Positions 1-10,097 are shown, counted from the stretch's first letter. The stretch is DNA of 64,000 nucleotides from Hanleya hanleyi (GCA_036873755.1 JAVTVY010020285.1:1-64000), one strand, 5' to 3'. The notes: generated by a model not told the origin, from the sequence alone. Numbers and translations are program-made.

Positions 1-1560
1 ATAAAATGAAACAATACGTTGCTGTGAAAATCGTGGAACAATGAAGCCATAGATGTTGTTGAAAGATCCATACCGTCCAGGGTATGTGTGGATGTCCACA
101 TTTTCCATAAATTAACAAAAACTGAAGTTGACATAGCCCTATACCCCAATCGAGGTATAATACCCCGATAAATGTATAATACCTCGATCAAGTTATTTTC
201 CCCAACCTGTTGATTAGAGATATCTTAAAATAGCATAGCATCTATGGATCCCTGAATACATTTTTCCTTGTTATGGATACTTTCATTCCATTTGTTTTCG
301 AGAGACTACCACTGGCCCCAATTTCTGCTTAGAGTCATGTGATGTAACTTTGTTCATGCACAATATGACAGAACAGCAGAAGTGCAAAAATGAACATGTT
401 GAATCATAACCAACAACACAACAAGATGATGCATACATCCCGATATCCCTAATGACATTATCCAGTCAATTTTGTGACCGGATCTTCTCTTGACTGCAGA
501 ATGATGGATGGATAAGTTCGGGCACTCCATCGTGATACAATGGGCACTGGTCATTCAGAGCACGCAGTGCAACCCTTTCTCCCACTCCATCTTAGTGGAG
601 CACGGAATAAGACACCACATCCTTATGAATACCCTAAAACTATACAGAATTGATAAATTGATAACGGCTAACCTGATCTCTATCACGCAAACTTGGCAAG
701 ACTATGTCACTGTTATATGCATATCCAATTATTCCAAGGCTTGGGCATTAATAGATGTGCCTGTCTGTTACAGTTCATATATTCGGAGAGATGTTCCATA
801 TGCTACATGGCAAGGTTTAATCCTTTAGATTTTGATGTGGTTATATCCAATTTTGTGCTTCATATGCCCTTGCATTGATTCATCAGTAACTGAAAACACA
901 ACAGCATTGCTACATGTAGGTTGTTACATATTCCTGCGGATGAAGGTTTCACCTTGTCAAATGGTATATCAGTAACATTTATTTTGAAAATAATATCAAC
1001 TACAAGATCATACCTATGCAATAAAGATTTGAAGGTTGAATACACTGAAAACATATCTATTGCTGTTCTCACTGTATATGGTGTAAGATTTTGCCTTTCT
1101 AAATGGCACACCATAAATGCACATGGTCATGACATAATGTTAAGCATTTAGGAAGCTGAATGACCTTCGCATATTGTTTCATTTATTTCTACAATACCAA
1201 TAGTATTTCTACAATACCAGAAGTTCATTAACTGGAAGTGTACGAAAGACAAACATTATAGGCCCACTTCACGAGGCAGAGTATTTGAATTACAATAACA
1301 GCGAGATCAGTCGATATCAGCACGAACATGGCACATCAACAATAGTGACCTGCCACATCACATCATGTGTTATAAGGAGGGAGGTGGTGGTCAATGCTGT
1401 CTTCTGACTTCTGACAATACATGTATAGCTCAGGGGATTCTAGCCAGATCTTGTGAACCTATACTGCATACATCTGGTAATATGGTCACAAGAATCCTGT
1501 AGACACATGGCCTTGATCCAAGTCAAAGTATACAGTGAAACTGCATGTAGGTTCAATCCT
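1..1560. other. AT-rich stretch without recognised gene
   Basis: No open frame here resembles a protein family I know, and no repeat structure is obvious beyond short AT-rich runs. Small open frames of 60-106 codons occur on both strands, but they have no domain signature and overlap one another. Confidence 0.5.
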
Positions 1561-1566
1561 GAAAGG

Positions 1567-2095
1567 TTATGATAGATAGATAGATAGTTTATTGCGATGA
1601 ATTGTGCCCCAGAAGGGCTAAAATGCATAGATACATGCATATACACACATACATACATAATATACAGACATAAGCTTACATAATATAAACAGTAAAATAA
1701 TAGATATAGGGTACACATACTAAAATACTTCATTAAAAACTTGAGGACGGATAAGCTAATATAATCTTATTTGGCTGCATATTGGCACGGATATATATTA
1801 ATATGTTACAGCTTTACACAATGGTATTGTTTAGCAGTCCTATACAAATTTGGCTACATTCTTGGTAATTATTTTGTTTGAGCAACTTAATAGTTTTATA
1901 AAAAAAATCATCATTTGATATATCGGATGTAAAAGATGACTCAATATTCTTCAACAATATATCCTGATGTACATTAAAAGCAATACAGCACAATAGGAAG
2001 TGTTTTTCATCCCCAATTACCTGACAAGTTGTACACAGTCTGTCACATTTGGGAGTTTTGGTATACCTGCCACTTTCTATTTCTTTCTATGTGTA
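1567..2095 (-). mobile_element. LINE 3' end, minus strand, decayed
   Basis: On the minus strand, about 2085 down to 1780 encodes a fragment with the spacing C-x3-C-x2-C followed by DEKHFLLCC. This is the Cys/His knuckle seen at the C-terminus of many non-LTR retrotransposon ORF2 proteins. A short 3' UTR follows and ends in a (TATC)n/(GATA)n run near 1570-1588, a tetranucleotide tail typical of some LINE clades. The open frame is short and there is no RT domain, so this is a 5'-truncated dead copy. A related plus-strand fragment lies at 3730-4205. Confidence 0.6.
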
Positions 2096-2227
2096 CAATT
2101 TCTTTCTATGTGTACAATTGCTTCCTGGGAAATTCTCAATGTTTTAATTGCAATTAAAAAATCCTAGCACAATAAATTCAAACAGCTGAAAAGATGCCTC
2201 CTTCAAAATGGAATAATTGGAAGAACT

Positions 2228-2430
2228 GTTGCTGTCTATTCTTATTAACAAGAAATCTAATTTACTGAAGAATAATATTAATTTTATTTTCCCTTCTTTA
2301 GGACACTAAATCAGCTGACAAATATGTCTGTTGCTGTCTATTCTTATTAACAAGAAATCTAATTTACTGAAGAATAATATTAATTTTATTTTCCCTTCTA
2401 TAGGACACTAAATCAGCTGACAAATATGTC
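2228..2430. repeat. Tandem duplication, 101 bp x 2
   Basis: A 101-bp unit beginning TGTTGCTGTCTATTC occurs at 2228 and again at 2329, nearly identical. It is a young local duplication in AT-rich DNA and no coding content is evident. Confidence 0.9.
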
Positions 2431-3700
2431 TTACATAAGGTGGAGTAAATTAATTTAAAGAATTATGGCTGCTGTCTTGGCTGTAGAAAGCTTAAGAACT
2501 GCTAATTTCATTGTAAAGTAGTGAAACTGTTGGAGGGATGATTATTTTTTTAACAGTTTTGATTATGATATTCAAGTATATTCATCATATTTTCATCATT
2601 ATTAAAATTTCCGAAATTTTCAATTTTCAAATATTTCTCCAAGCTATTCAGAAGCAACAGACAAATCTTTATCCAGTTTGGATTAATATGCTAAGGCAAA
2701 ATGTGATTTCCCATTCAAAAAGTTTAAACAATTTGTTTGAACAAATCTCACCTGTTTACATAAATTCTAATAGAATTTGATCAGGATATAGTTTGCACAT
2801 TCACCTGTTTGTCCTGCTCAAGAGACCTGCTAGTAGTAGTTTCAATTAGGGAAGATGTTTTCAAGTGCAATTCGGTGGGGAAGATACTATACAAAAAATA
2901 ACAAACTAAAATCCTCGCCCTAGTACAATGTGAGGAGCAAAATAGGTATAATAGTGCAACTACGTGGTTCGGGAAGGTTTGTAAGAGATCCATTCCTGCT
3001 GATTGTTAATTCACCTCCCTCTAACGGGTTATTTCATTGCAAATGCATAATTGATGGAAAAAGACTACATATACATGTAATCATTTTGGTCATACAGATA
3101 GCCATGTTTCTCTGTGTGTTGTGATGAGAAATTATCAACTTTCATAAGATAAACAGAACATTGAAATGCAGTAAGCTGGTGGGTTAAATTTTTTGTAAGT
3201 GACTGATACCTTCTCAGTTGCATCTTGGGGGTAATAACGCCTTGTATAAGAACTTATATTTTTTAACGCTGCATCATAGAGAGAGGAATCCTTTTTCTTG
3301 CTAAGTTTTGACACTTGGCGCAACATCTAAGTGGTATTTTTTTCAATATTAAGGTCAAATACAGGCATCTGAATTACAAGAACCTGAACCAAATCATGTT
3401 TCGTACATGTAAAATTCAAGAAGCTTAAATTGAACTATTTTCATTTCTTCCATGGAATAGTTTCAAGAACTACAAATCCAGTAGCATAGATCACCGCATC
3501 TAGGTATTTAATTTCAAACATAATATGCAGAAGTGGGATCTTAAGTATCAGTACTGAAAGTTCCCCATTACTAGTGTATCAAACTAGTTATGGTATTACA
3601 CTATCATACAAATCTCATACAATCTGGAGAATTACCTTGAATGCAATAACATTGACTTGCATCACAATAACAAAATAGGAATCAGCTGTCACAAACTCGA
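2431..3700. other. AT-rich intergenic stretch
   Basis: Nothing recognisable. Small open frames at 2538-2780 and 2930-3124 are low-complexity, hydrophobic AT-driven translations without a family signature. Confidence 0.45.
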
Positions 3701-3729
3701 AATAGAGAGCGGTAGGTAAAAAAACACCT

Positions 3730-4205
3730 CAAGATGTGACCGGATCTGTCGCCACTGTACTAAAAATGTGGTAGAAGATGAAGTACACTTCTTGTTATAC
3801 TCTCCTCAACATAACAAACACAGAGATTATATAAACCAAATTATCGACAGTAACCCGCTCCCAACCCATCCGGGAATTATAAAAGTTAAATCTATAGTAA
3901 ATCTCCACGGAGAGAATGCTTCAAAAATGGCAAGACTGGTACACCAGATGCACCAATCAAGGCTCAGCCTTGACGCTCCATCAAAAAAAAACGGCTGGAC
4001 ACTTCTTAGAGTTTCTACATCAACAGACCGGCAACTCCTATGTTATTTTCTAGGATTTTCCTAGAACTGTTACTAACCTACACTGTTGGTTAAAACCATA
4101 CTAACTAATAATTACTACTTGCAATAGTACCATAGTAATTATATTGTTTGCCATACTTGTACTATTTTATGAGTCGTGCAATAAACGTATTGTATTGCAT
4201 CATCA
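3730..4205 (+). mobile_element. LINE ORF2 C-terminal fragment and 3' end
   Basis: From about 3732 an open frame runs to 4064. It starts with a Cys-rich knuckle (CDRICRHC, then VEDEVHFLLYSP) like the zinc-binding C-terminal segment of non-LTR retrotransposon reverse transcriptases. The segment ends near 4205 in AATAAACG followed by repeated ATTGT/ATTGC, consistent with a LINE 3' tail. No RT catalytic domain is present, so the copy is 5'-truncated. It shares the pattern CDR(L/I)C-x2-C...DE-x-HFLL with the minus-strand relic at 1.6-2.1 kb, so both probably belong to one LINE family. Confidence 0.6.
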
Positions 4206-4294
4206 AAATCAAAGCAAACCAGCTGTAACTTTGTCATGTTGAACTGGGGTAATTCACCTTGCGGGGCAGAGGATAGTAACAGTAACATGTAGTA

Positions 4295-4457
4295 GTAGTA
4301 GTATAAAAAGCGTATTTCAAACCCTATTGACCTTTAGATGTATTAGTCTTCACATTTTAGTAGTATAAAAAGCGCATTTCGAGCCCTATTGACCTGGCAA
4401 CGAAGAGGTGTATCTTCACATTTTAGTAGTATTAAAAGCGTGAACCCTATTGACCTT
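4295..4457 (+). promoter_or_regulatory. Triplicated TATA cassette upstream of polymerase gene
   Basis: A unit of about 62-66 bp is repeated three times. Each begins TTTAGTAGTATAAAAAGCG or a close variant and continues to CCCTATTGACCT. TATA-like cores lie at 4302-4310, 4364-4370 and 4430-4438; the third is TATTAAAAG. The cassette ends about 90 nt before the first ATG of the polymerase N-terminal frame (4549). The other genes of the family have a single TATAAAAG box, so this looks like a duplicated core promoter. That it is a promoter is inferred. Confidence 0.6.
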
Positions 4458-4548
4458 ACCCCTCCAAAGAAATACGTTAAGAATTCGTGACCGATTCATT
4501 GTGTTGAAGACAAAATCGGCTCTATTTTACAGGGTATATACGATCAGG

Positions 4549-5211
4549 ATGAGACGTGATCGTTCAAGATCTCCTCTGAGACGTGACAATACGAGAGGAG
4601 AAAAAGACTTTCCTGAGGATGCTGTAGCGCCTCCGGCTGACGCCTTGTCCGAAGACCACCCTGTGAGTGAAATTTACCGACGCCATTGGAACACCATCCG
4701 CCGTTGTTTCCACCGTCATCGACCCATACTGGACTTGTATAATTTTCGATTACAGGACCTCACGTATCTTTCTAACTATGCCGAGAACATTTTTACAGAC
4801 CAAGTGACAGCGTTCAAGTTGAATATGACATTCGGGTACATTCTACGCCACAAACAGACGGATCAACTGCGGTATTTTTATCCGAGCAATAATACCTATG
4901 TGTTTGACCAGCCGTTCACCATCACCAATCGTGCATCACTGGAGCCACTCATCGACCAATTGACTACATTGGATCCGTTGGAATGGGCCCAGTTGCAACG
5001 GCCCAACACCAAATGGATTGTGGAAATGGTCACCAACGTGACATTTTTCGTGACCAAATTACGGAATCTTCCCATTGGCGCTCCTGTCATTCTTCCACCT
5101 TGGCTGCTTCGTCGAAAAAGGCATGTATGCATTAACGGGAGGCTATCATGGCCCCTACAAAGACCAGAAATGTCTGTTTCGGTGTTTGGCGGTTCATTTG
5201 GACGAATGTGA
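4549..5211 (+). CDS. Virus/transposon DNA polymerase gene, N-terminal domain frame
   Basis: This frame encodes the N-terminal domain of the downstream family B polymerase. The first ATG is 4549; the frame stays open upstream to about 4450 but has no ATG there. The N-terminus is rich in Arg and Ser. From about residue 38 it carries a domain starting EDHPVSE and including HRHRPILDLYNFRL, FGYIL, PFTITNRASLE, DPLEWA and KWIVE. The zinc-finger protein at 10098-11102 carries the same domain, with roughly two thirds of residues identical by eye. The conserved part stops near 5113. Beyond that the polymerase continues in the next frame, so a single-base shift lies close to the A5 run at 5115-5119. 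The tail of this frame to 5211 is probably out-of-frame nonsense. Function unknown; a protein-protein or terminal-protein-like role is possible but unproven. Confidence 0.75.
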   Translation: MRRDRSRSPLRRDNTRGEKDFPEDAVAPPADALSEDHPVSEIYRRHWNTIRRCFHRHRPILDLYNFRLQDLTYLSNYAENIFTDQVTAFKLNMTFGYILRHKQTDQLRYFYPSNNTYVFDQPFTITNRASLEPLIDQLTTLDPLEWAQLQRPNTKWIVEMVTNVTFFVTKLRNLPIGAPVILPPWLLRRKRHVCINGRLSWPLQRPEMSVSVFGGSFGRM

Positions 5212-6493
5212 TCCCAAGGCTTGTGATAGAAGGGCCAATGGCTATTGGAGACAGTATTTACAGGAGCAAGACCTGGACGCGCGGCAGTTCCGAGGAGTCC
5301 CCGTTAAGTATTTGGATGTCGTGGAATCACTGTTCAACGTCAATATCTTTGTGTACCGTTTACTACGGGAAGAGGACGACACATTTGTGGCTGAATTGGT
5401 TCATCGGTCTTCGGAACGGTATACCTCCACCATGAAAGTCAATATCGTCGACGACGGCGGAATGAATCATTTTTCCCTGATCTACGATATGAATCTGTAC
5501 ACTCAGTCTTACAGTTGTGCCCAATGCCATCGGGTGTTCAAACAGTCTCAGGACTTACATCGGCACGAGAAAATTTGTGACAACGCTGTGAAACGGAAAT
5601 TTCCTGGTGGTGTGTACCATAATATGCCCGCCATCTTCCAGGAACTGGCCGATGAAGGTCTACTGATACCGGAGGAGCATCGTTATTTTCCCTACCGGGC
5701 ATGTTATGATTTCGAGGCGATTTTGGAACCCATGGACGCGGCCTCAGCGAAAACGCAGTGGACACAGCGCCATATTCCTCTGAGTGTCAGTATTGCCACC
5801 AACGTGCCAGGCTATGACGCTGCACCTGTCTGTTTCGTGTCCACTGGGTATTCCCATGAGTTGATCACCCGGATGATGGTGTATTTAGAGGAAGTGAGTG
5901 CGGCTAGTACAGAACTGTTGGTGTCCAAGTTCCAGGATGTACTGGACCAACTTGACGACCGGATGCCTACACTTGGTGTATCGTTCAGCGACGATGAAGA
6001 GTCAGAGTCGGAGACCGAGAAGCCGGAACACATTCAACCGCAGGATGTACCTTTACCTAAACCGTATGCGGAGAAATTGAAAGCCCGCTTCCTACAATAC
6101 CTAGGCCAGTTACCGGTGCTCGGCTTCAACTCGGGGCGATACGATCTCAACATGGTGAAGGAATTTCTGTACCCTTACTTGGCCCAGTCCAATACCATCA
6201 AGTCCGTCATCAAAAAGATCAACAACCACATGGCCCTCACCACCACATCACTCCATTTCCTGGATGTACGGAACTACTCAGCACCTAATTATAGCTATGA
6301 TCAGTGGGTGAAGGCGTATGACTGTGCACAAACCAAAGGGAGGTTCCCTTACACGTATATATCGACGCTCGACCGCTTGGAGGAAACACAGTTACCACCG
6401 CGGGACGCGTTCTTTGACGATTTGAAGCAAGTGGAATGTCCGGAAGACACGTACCGGGAACTACAGCAGGTATGGAACGACCAACACATGTAG
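5075..6493 (+). CDS. Family B DNA polymerase, OTU-like region, zinc finger and exonuclease (Exo I-II)
   Basis: This is the middle part of a protein-primed-type family B DNA polymerase (DNA_pol_B_2-like). Numbered from 5075, the authentic sequence starts around residue 15. Residues about 30-140 hold a Cys-containing block (KCLFRCLAVHL, C33) and a late NHFSLI (H132), resembling the Cys/His layout of OTU cysteine proteases. A C2HC finger follows (C148, C151, H164, C168). The 3'-5' exonuclease has Exo I as YDFE (D212, E214) and Exo II as FNSGRYD (N352, D357). An acidic linker (about 303-320) separates them. The frame ends at TAG 6491-6493. The same frame resumes at once with Exo III, so the stop interrupts the gene between Exo II and Exo III. 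The exonuclease call is firm; the OTU resemblance is inference. Confidence 0.85.
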   Translation: MALLSFFHLGCFVEKGMYALTGGYHGPYKDQKCLFRCLAVHLDECDPKACDRRANGYWRQYLQEQDLDARQFRGVPVKYLDVVESLFNVNIFVYRLLREEDDTFVAELVHRSSERYTSTMKVNIVDDGGMNHFSLIYDMNLYTQSYSCAQCHRVFKQSQDLHRHEKICDNAVKRKFPGGVYHNMPAIFQELADEGLLIPEEHRYFPYRACYDFEAILEPMDAASAKTQWTQRHIPLSVSIATNVPGYDAAPVCFVSTGYSHELITRMMVYLEEVSAASTELLVSKFQDVLDQLDDRMPTLGVSFSDDEESESETEKPEHIQPQDVPLPKPYAEKLKARFLQYLGQLPVLGFNSGRYDLNMVKEFLYPYLAQSNTIKSVIKKINNHMALTTTSLHFLDVRNYSAPNYSYDQWVKAYDCAQTKGRFPYTYISTLDRLEETQLPPRDAFFDDLKQVECPEDTYRELQQVWNDQHM

Positions 6494-8416
6494 ACCTTGC
6501 GAGATTTCCTGATATGGTATAATAACTTAGATGTGGTTCCTTTCCTCGAAGCGGCCGAGAAAATGGTTCAACTCTTTCGTCGTGAGATGCACGTCGACAT
6601 CTTCAAGGAGTGCTTGAGTTTACCGGGTCTGGCGCTTCGCCATCTCTTTCAAGAGTGTCCTACCTACTTCTCGCTGATACAGCAAAAAGATGCGGACATG
6701 CATGATTGTCTAAAGCAGAACATCGTCGGCGGGCCCAGCCTTATTTTTCACCGTTATCACGAGAAAGACGTCACAACCCTTCCAAGTGGGAAACCCTGTG
6801 CCAACATCATTGGATTCGACGCCAATGCCCTGTATCTGTGGTCTCTCGCCCAACCCATGCCCAGTGGACATTATACACGCTGGTTGGCGGAAGGCCGACA
6901 CTTCACACCGCAACGCACACCCTACAAGCATCTGGCTGACCAGTGGTTGGATTGGGAAGCCTATCGACGGGGAATTTATATACGCCATCAGACCAACGCC
7001 ACAGAGAAGCGCATAGGAGATCGTCGACTCCCCGTCGATGGGTTTGCCCTTGTACAAGGAACACCAACCGTATTCCAGTTTTATGGATGCTACTGGCACG
7101 GCCACGAATGTCCTTTCAGCGCTGGACGCTTCAACGAACGACGTGGGAAATCGGCAGAAGAACTACGGGCAGAAGTGCAGGAGAACGGCGATTACGTCAA
7201 AGAGAGGGGATACCACCTCATCGAACTGTGGGAGTGTGAATTTCACACCATGTGCCAGGCCCTCCCAGACTTACGCGACTTCCTTAAAGCGCGCGAGTAC
7301 CCCCTCAGTCACCGACCACTCCTGACCCTGCCACAGCTTTTCGATGCCGTTCGTTCCGGGACCCTGTATGGCTTTGTGGAATGCGACCTCCATGTTCCCG
7401 ACAATCTCAAGCCACGATTCGCACAGTGCCCGCCTATTTTCAAGAACACGCTGGTGAGTCGGGCTGACATTGGAGAGACCATGGGCGCCTCTGCTGAGGA
7501 ACATGACGTACTTCAACAACCTCGTCGAATGCTGATTGGGAGCATGTGGGCAGAGAAAATCTTGCTGGGTACCCCTCTGCTACAGTGGTACATGAGCCAC
7601 GGCCTCGAAGTGACGCGCGTGTACCAAGTCCTTCAGTACGTACCCAACGCCTGTTTTGCGGGGAATGCCGACATCGTCACATCTGCCCGTCGTCAAGGCA
7701 ATAAAGATCCTAGTCAGGCCATTATCGGCGAATCTTGGAAACTCACGGGCAATGGTTACTATGGAAAAACGGTCACCAACCAAGATAAGCATGTCAACGT
7801 CAATATCTGTACTACACCACAAGCCCGCAAAAAGATCAACTCGCCTCTGTTTCGGTCCGTCGACGTCATCGATGATGATACATATGAAGTCACTTCAGCC
7901 AAAAAGACCATTCGTTACAACCTTCCCCTCCAAATTGGATGTATGGTATACCAGGTGGCCAAGCTGAGGATGCTCCAGTTCTTATATGATTTCATGGGTG
8001 TGTATTTCGACCCATCCGATTGGCAACTCATGGAGATGGATACAGACTCGGCCTACATGGCCGTCTCTAATGCGGATTGGGAGTCCCTGGTCAAACCCGA
8101 GTTACGTGCACAGTATGAGGCGGAACGGGACCAGTGGCTACCTCGACCTGACCATTACCAGTACGACAAGCGGACGCCGGGCCTCTTCAAGCTGGAGTGG
8201 AGTGGAGATGCCATGATCGCCCTGTCGTCCAAAACATACTTCTGTTACGGTGGAGATGGGAACAATAAGTTCAGTTGCAAAGGAGTCAGCCGGCGTGACC
8301 CGGCCATCGACAAAGCCCTCTACCTGGACGTGCTCCAAAGCCAGACCAGTGCGAGTGGCACTAACCGAGGATTCCGGGTCGTCGACCATCAGATGCGAAC
8401 GTATATCCAGAAATGA
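6494..8416 (+). CDS. Family B DNA polymerase, Exo III and polymerase domain with Vsr-like insert
   Basis: This continues in the frame of 5075-6493 after a single TAG. Residues are counted from 6497. Exo III is YNNLD (Y8, D12). Motif A is GFDANALYL (D108), motif B KLTGNGYYG (K415, Y422, G423), motif C MDTDSAY (D515, D517) and the late motif SKTY (K579, Y581). All expected catalytic residues are present. Between motifs A and B, residues about 175-250 hold VDGF, GCYWHGHEC (C198, W200, H201, H203, C205) and LWECEF. That order matches the core of Vsr-type PD-(D/E)XK nicking endonucleases. The protein would replicate linear element DNA; family members are encoded by Polintons, adintoviruses, bidnaviruses and related animal elements. 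No integrase or capsid gene lies beside it. Codon use is even and the frame is long, so any inactivation is recent or the stop is bypassed. Confidence 0.9.
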   Translation, partial: TLRDFLIWYNNLDVVPFLEAAEKMVQLFRREMHVDIFKECLSLPGLALRHLFQECPTYFSLIQQKDADMHDCLKQNIVGGPSLIFHRYHEKDVTTLPSGKPCANIIGFDANALYLWSLAQPMPSGHYTRWLAEGRHFTPQRTPYKHLADQWLDWEAYRRGIYIRHQTNATEKRIGDRRLPVDGFALVQGTPTVFQFYGCYWHGHECPFSAGRFNERRGKSAEELRAEVQENGDYVKERGYHLIELWECEFHTMCQALPDLRDFLKAREYPLSHRPLLTLPQLFDAVRSGTLYGFVECDLHVPDNLKPRFAQCPPIFKNTLVSRADIGETMGASAEEHDVLQQPRRMLIGSMWAEKILLGTPLLQWYMSHGLEVTRVYQVLQYVPNACFAGNADIVTSARRQGNKDPSQAIIGESWKLTGNGYYGKTVTNQDKHVNVNICTTPQARKKINSPLFRSVDVIDDDTYEVTSAKKTIRYNLPLQIGCMVYQVAKLRMLQFLYDFMGVYFDPSDWQLMEMDTDSAYMAVSNADWESLVKPELRAQYEAERDQWLPRPDHYQYDKRTPGLFKLEWSGDAMIALSSKTYFCYGGDGNNKFSCKGVSRRDPAIDKALYLDVLQSQTSASGTNRGFRVVDHQMRTYIQK

Positions 8417-8767
8417 GATGCATTCACATTCTTTTACCCGAAACGGAAAGTTCTTCCCGATGGAGTCAGTACGACGTACCTGGACTTGTGAATACTACAT
8501 ATATTATCTTTGAATGTATACCCAGACTTGTGAATTCTAATGGACTTACATATTTGGACTCTAAATTACTCTCTATATACATTACACCATGAATTTGTTT
8601 GTGAACTTCATTCTTTTGAATTAGTACTCGATATACGTCAGTTCGATGACTTGGTCTAACTGTTATATATTCCACTGTGATTTCTCTCTGTATACACGTT
8701 CACCTTAATTCTTGTTTGCAACGTTCTTATATACTTGTATATACATTCTTGTTCACTTGTTCACGTT

Positions 8768-8773
8768 AATAAA
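8768..8773 (+). terminator. Candidate poly(A) signal after polymerase gene
   Basis: AATAAA lies about 350 nt after the polymerase stop, in AT-rich sequence. It is the first good signal downstream. Use is inferred. Confidence 0.35.
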
Positions 8774-8789
8774 TATTCGAACTTCACTT

Positions 8790-9105
8790 GGGTTTTCATG
8801 AAGTTTTCTATTGAACACCACCGAAACATTCGTACTAACCATGCTCCGAGCAGGTTATATCAAGGTCTTAACGCCTATGTTGGGTTTCTGGATATTGATG
8901 GGTAACATTGGACCCCGAGCACAGAAGAATTCCAATGTTCCCTTAGACGTCGGGACCTTTTCACGGCCTGGCCTGCCCCGGCCGCAGCGCGCGCGGGTTG
9001 TCCGGAAGTGCACGGCATCTCCGGACGTGCGCGGATGAATGTCGGATTATCCTAGGCCACTGATTGGCTATTCATGGACTGAATCCCTAGTGGTGGTGGT
9101 GTTGG
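8790..9105. other. Polymerase-zinc finger interval with GC-rich block
   Basis: No gene recognised. A CpG-rich patch lies at about 8940-9030 and resembles a small promoter-like island. A short open frame at 8811-9038 has no family signature. Confidence 0.3.
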
Positions 9106-9107
9106 TT

Positions 9108-9425
9108 GCATACACAGTCACACGCATACACGCACGCACACACACGCATACACACGCACACGTATACACACGCACACATACACACAGACGCACACCCACA
9201 CGCATACACACAGACGCATACACGCACACGCGTATACACACACGCACGCACATACACGCACAAACATTTACACCGACGCATACACGCACATACACGCAGA
9301 CACACATACACCTACACACACACCCAAGCATACACATACACGCACGCATACACACAGACACATACACACGTAAACACACACACAGGTACAGACACACAGA
9401 CGCATACATGCATACAGACACACAA
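9108..9425. repeat. (CA)n-type compound microsatellite
   Basis: About 320 bp of ACAC/ACGC/ATAC repeats on the plus strand. The long His/Thr-rich and Cys/Val-rich open frames here are translations of the repeat and not genes. Confidence 0.95.
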
Positions 9426-9479
9426 TATGACTGACTATTCACATGCAGGACATGAGAGCTTCTGAACCTGGGCCTGATA

Positions 9480-9580
9480 GAAATCCGGCATGGTGGAACA
9501 TTCGTGAACATCCGGGCACTTTTACATCCGGGTACATCCGGGTTCTTGTACACCCCTGACTGTAGAACATCCGGGTACTC
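9480..9580 (+). promoter_or_regulatory. Clustered ACATCCGGG motifs upstream of zinc-finger minigene
   Basis: ACATCCGGG occurs four times within 100 bp. TACATCCGGGTTCTTGT recurs at about 9972, before the next zinc-finger gene. The CCGG core resembles ETS-type sites. A shared upstream element of the two genes is a reasonable inference, not a proven one. Confidence 0.4.
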
Positions 9581-9643
9581 CTATGTTGGCCTAGAAGAGC
9601 CAGAATTTTAACGGCGTTCATCATTTCCAGATCCACAGCCGAT

Positions 9644-9814
9644 ATGTTCTATTGCACAACTTGTTCGAAGCGCTTTCATCGAGTGGACAGTTTGCGTTGT
9701 CACACACGTGCACGCCACGAAGTACCCATGCATACATGTGCAGATTGTGATATAGCCTTTAAGCATCTCAGTCAATTGAGACGTCACCGAAATGTCATAC
9801 ATGGATCACGCTAG
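9644..9814 (+). CDS. Two-finger C2H2 protein, 56 aa, with in-frame sequence after its stop
   Basis: A small frame encodes two complete C2H2 fingers: C4, C7, H20, H25 and C32, C35, H48, H53 (C-x2-C-x12-H-x4-H each). The N-terminus resembles that of the next gene (10098), which begins MFTFTTCSKSF where this one has MFYCTTCSKRF, so the two are paralogues. After TAG 9812-9814 the same frame stays open to TGA 9935-9937. It encodes an acidic tail that uses EEPME twice, so either the gene was longer and acquired a stop, or the tail is a remnant. It is probably a DNA-binding protein. It sits 280 bp before the larger zinc-finger gene, and no TATA box is clear upstream. Confidence 0.6.
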   Translation: MFYCTTCSKRFHRVDSLRCHTRARHEVPMHTCADCDIAFKHLSQLRRHRNVIHGSR

Positions 9815-10044
9815 CCACTCTCGAGATCGGATATTTCAGTTTCTATGGGAATGCATCTGAGAATAGAAGAACCCATGGAGGCCGATTCGCCGCCGCGTAT
9901 TGAAGAGCCGATGGAGATTGATCTCAGTGTTGAATGAGAGAAGTAAGAGCTTATGTCGCTGACGTCTGCGCCTACATCCGGGTTCTTGTCGCTGACGTCC
10001 AAGTTGAACTGATTGTGCTAAAAATAGATCACCAGCTAGCTTGC

Positions 10045-10052
10045 TATAAAAG
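10045..10052 (+). promoter_or_regulatory. TATA box of zinc-finger gene
   Basis: TATAAAAG lies 53 nt before the ATG at 10098. The expected start site, about 30 nt downstream, falls in TTTCATCAGACACTC. The box and spacing match the gene at 16694 (54 nt). Confidence 0.7.
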
Positions 10053-10097
10053 GGAAGCGGCCTGGCCGTTTCATCAGACACTCTGTCAACCACCAAG

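Noticed and set aside
9039..9553. Long His/Thr and Cys/Val open frames
   Set aside because: They are translations of the (CA)n-type microsatellite.
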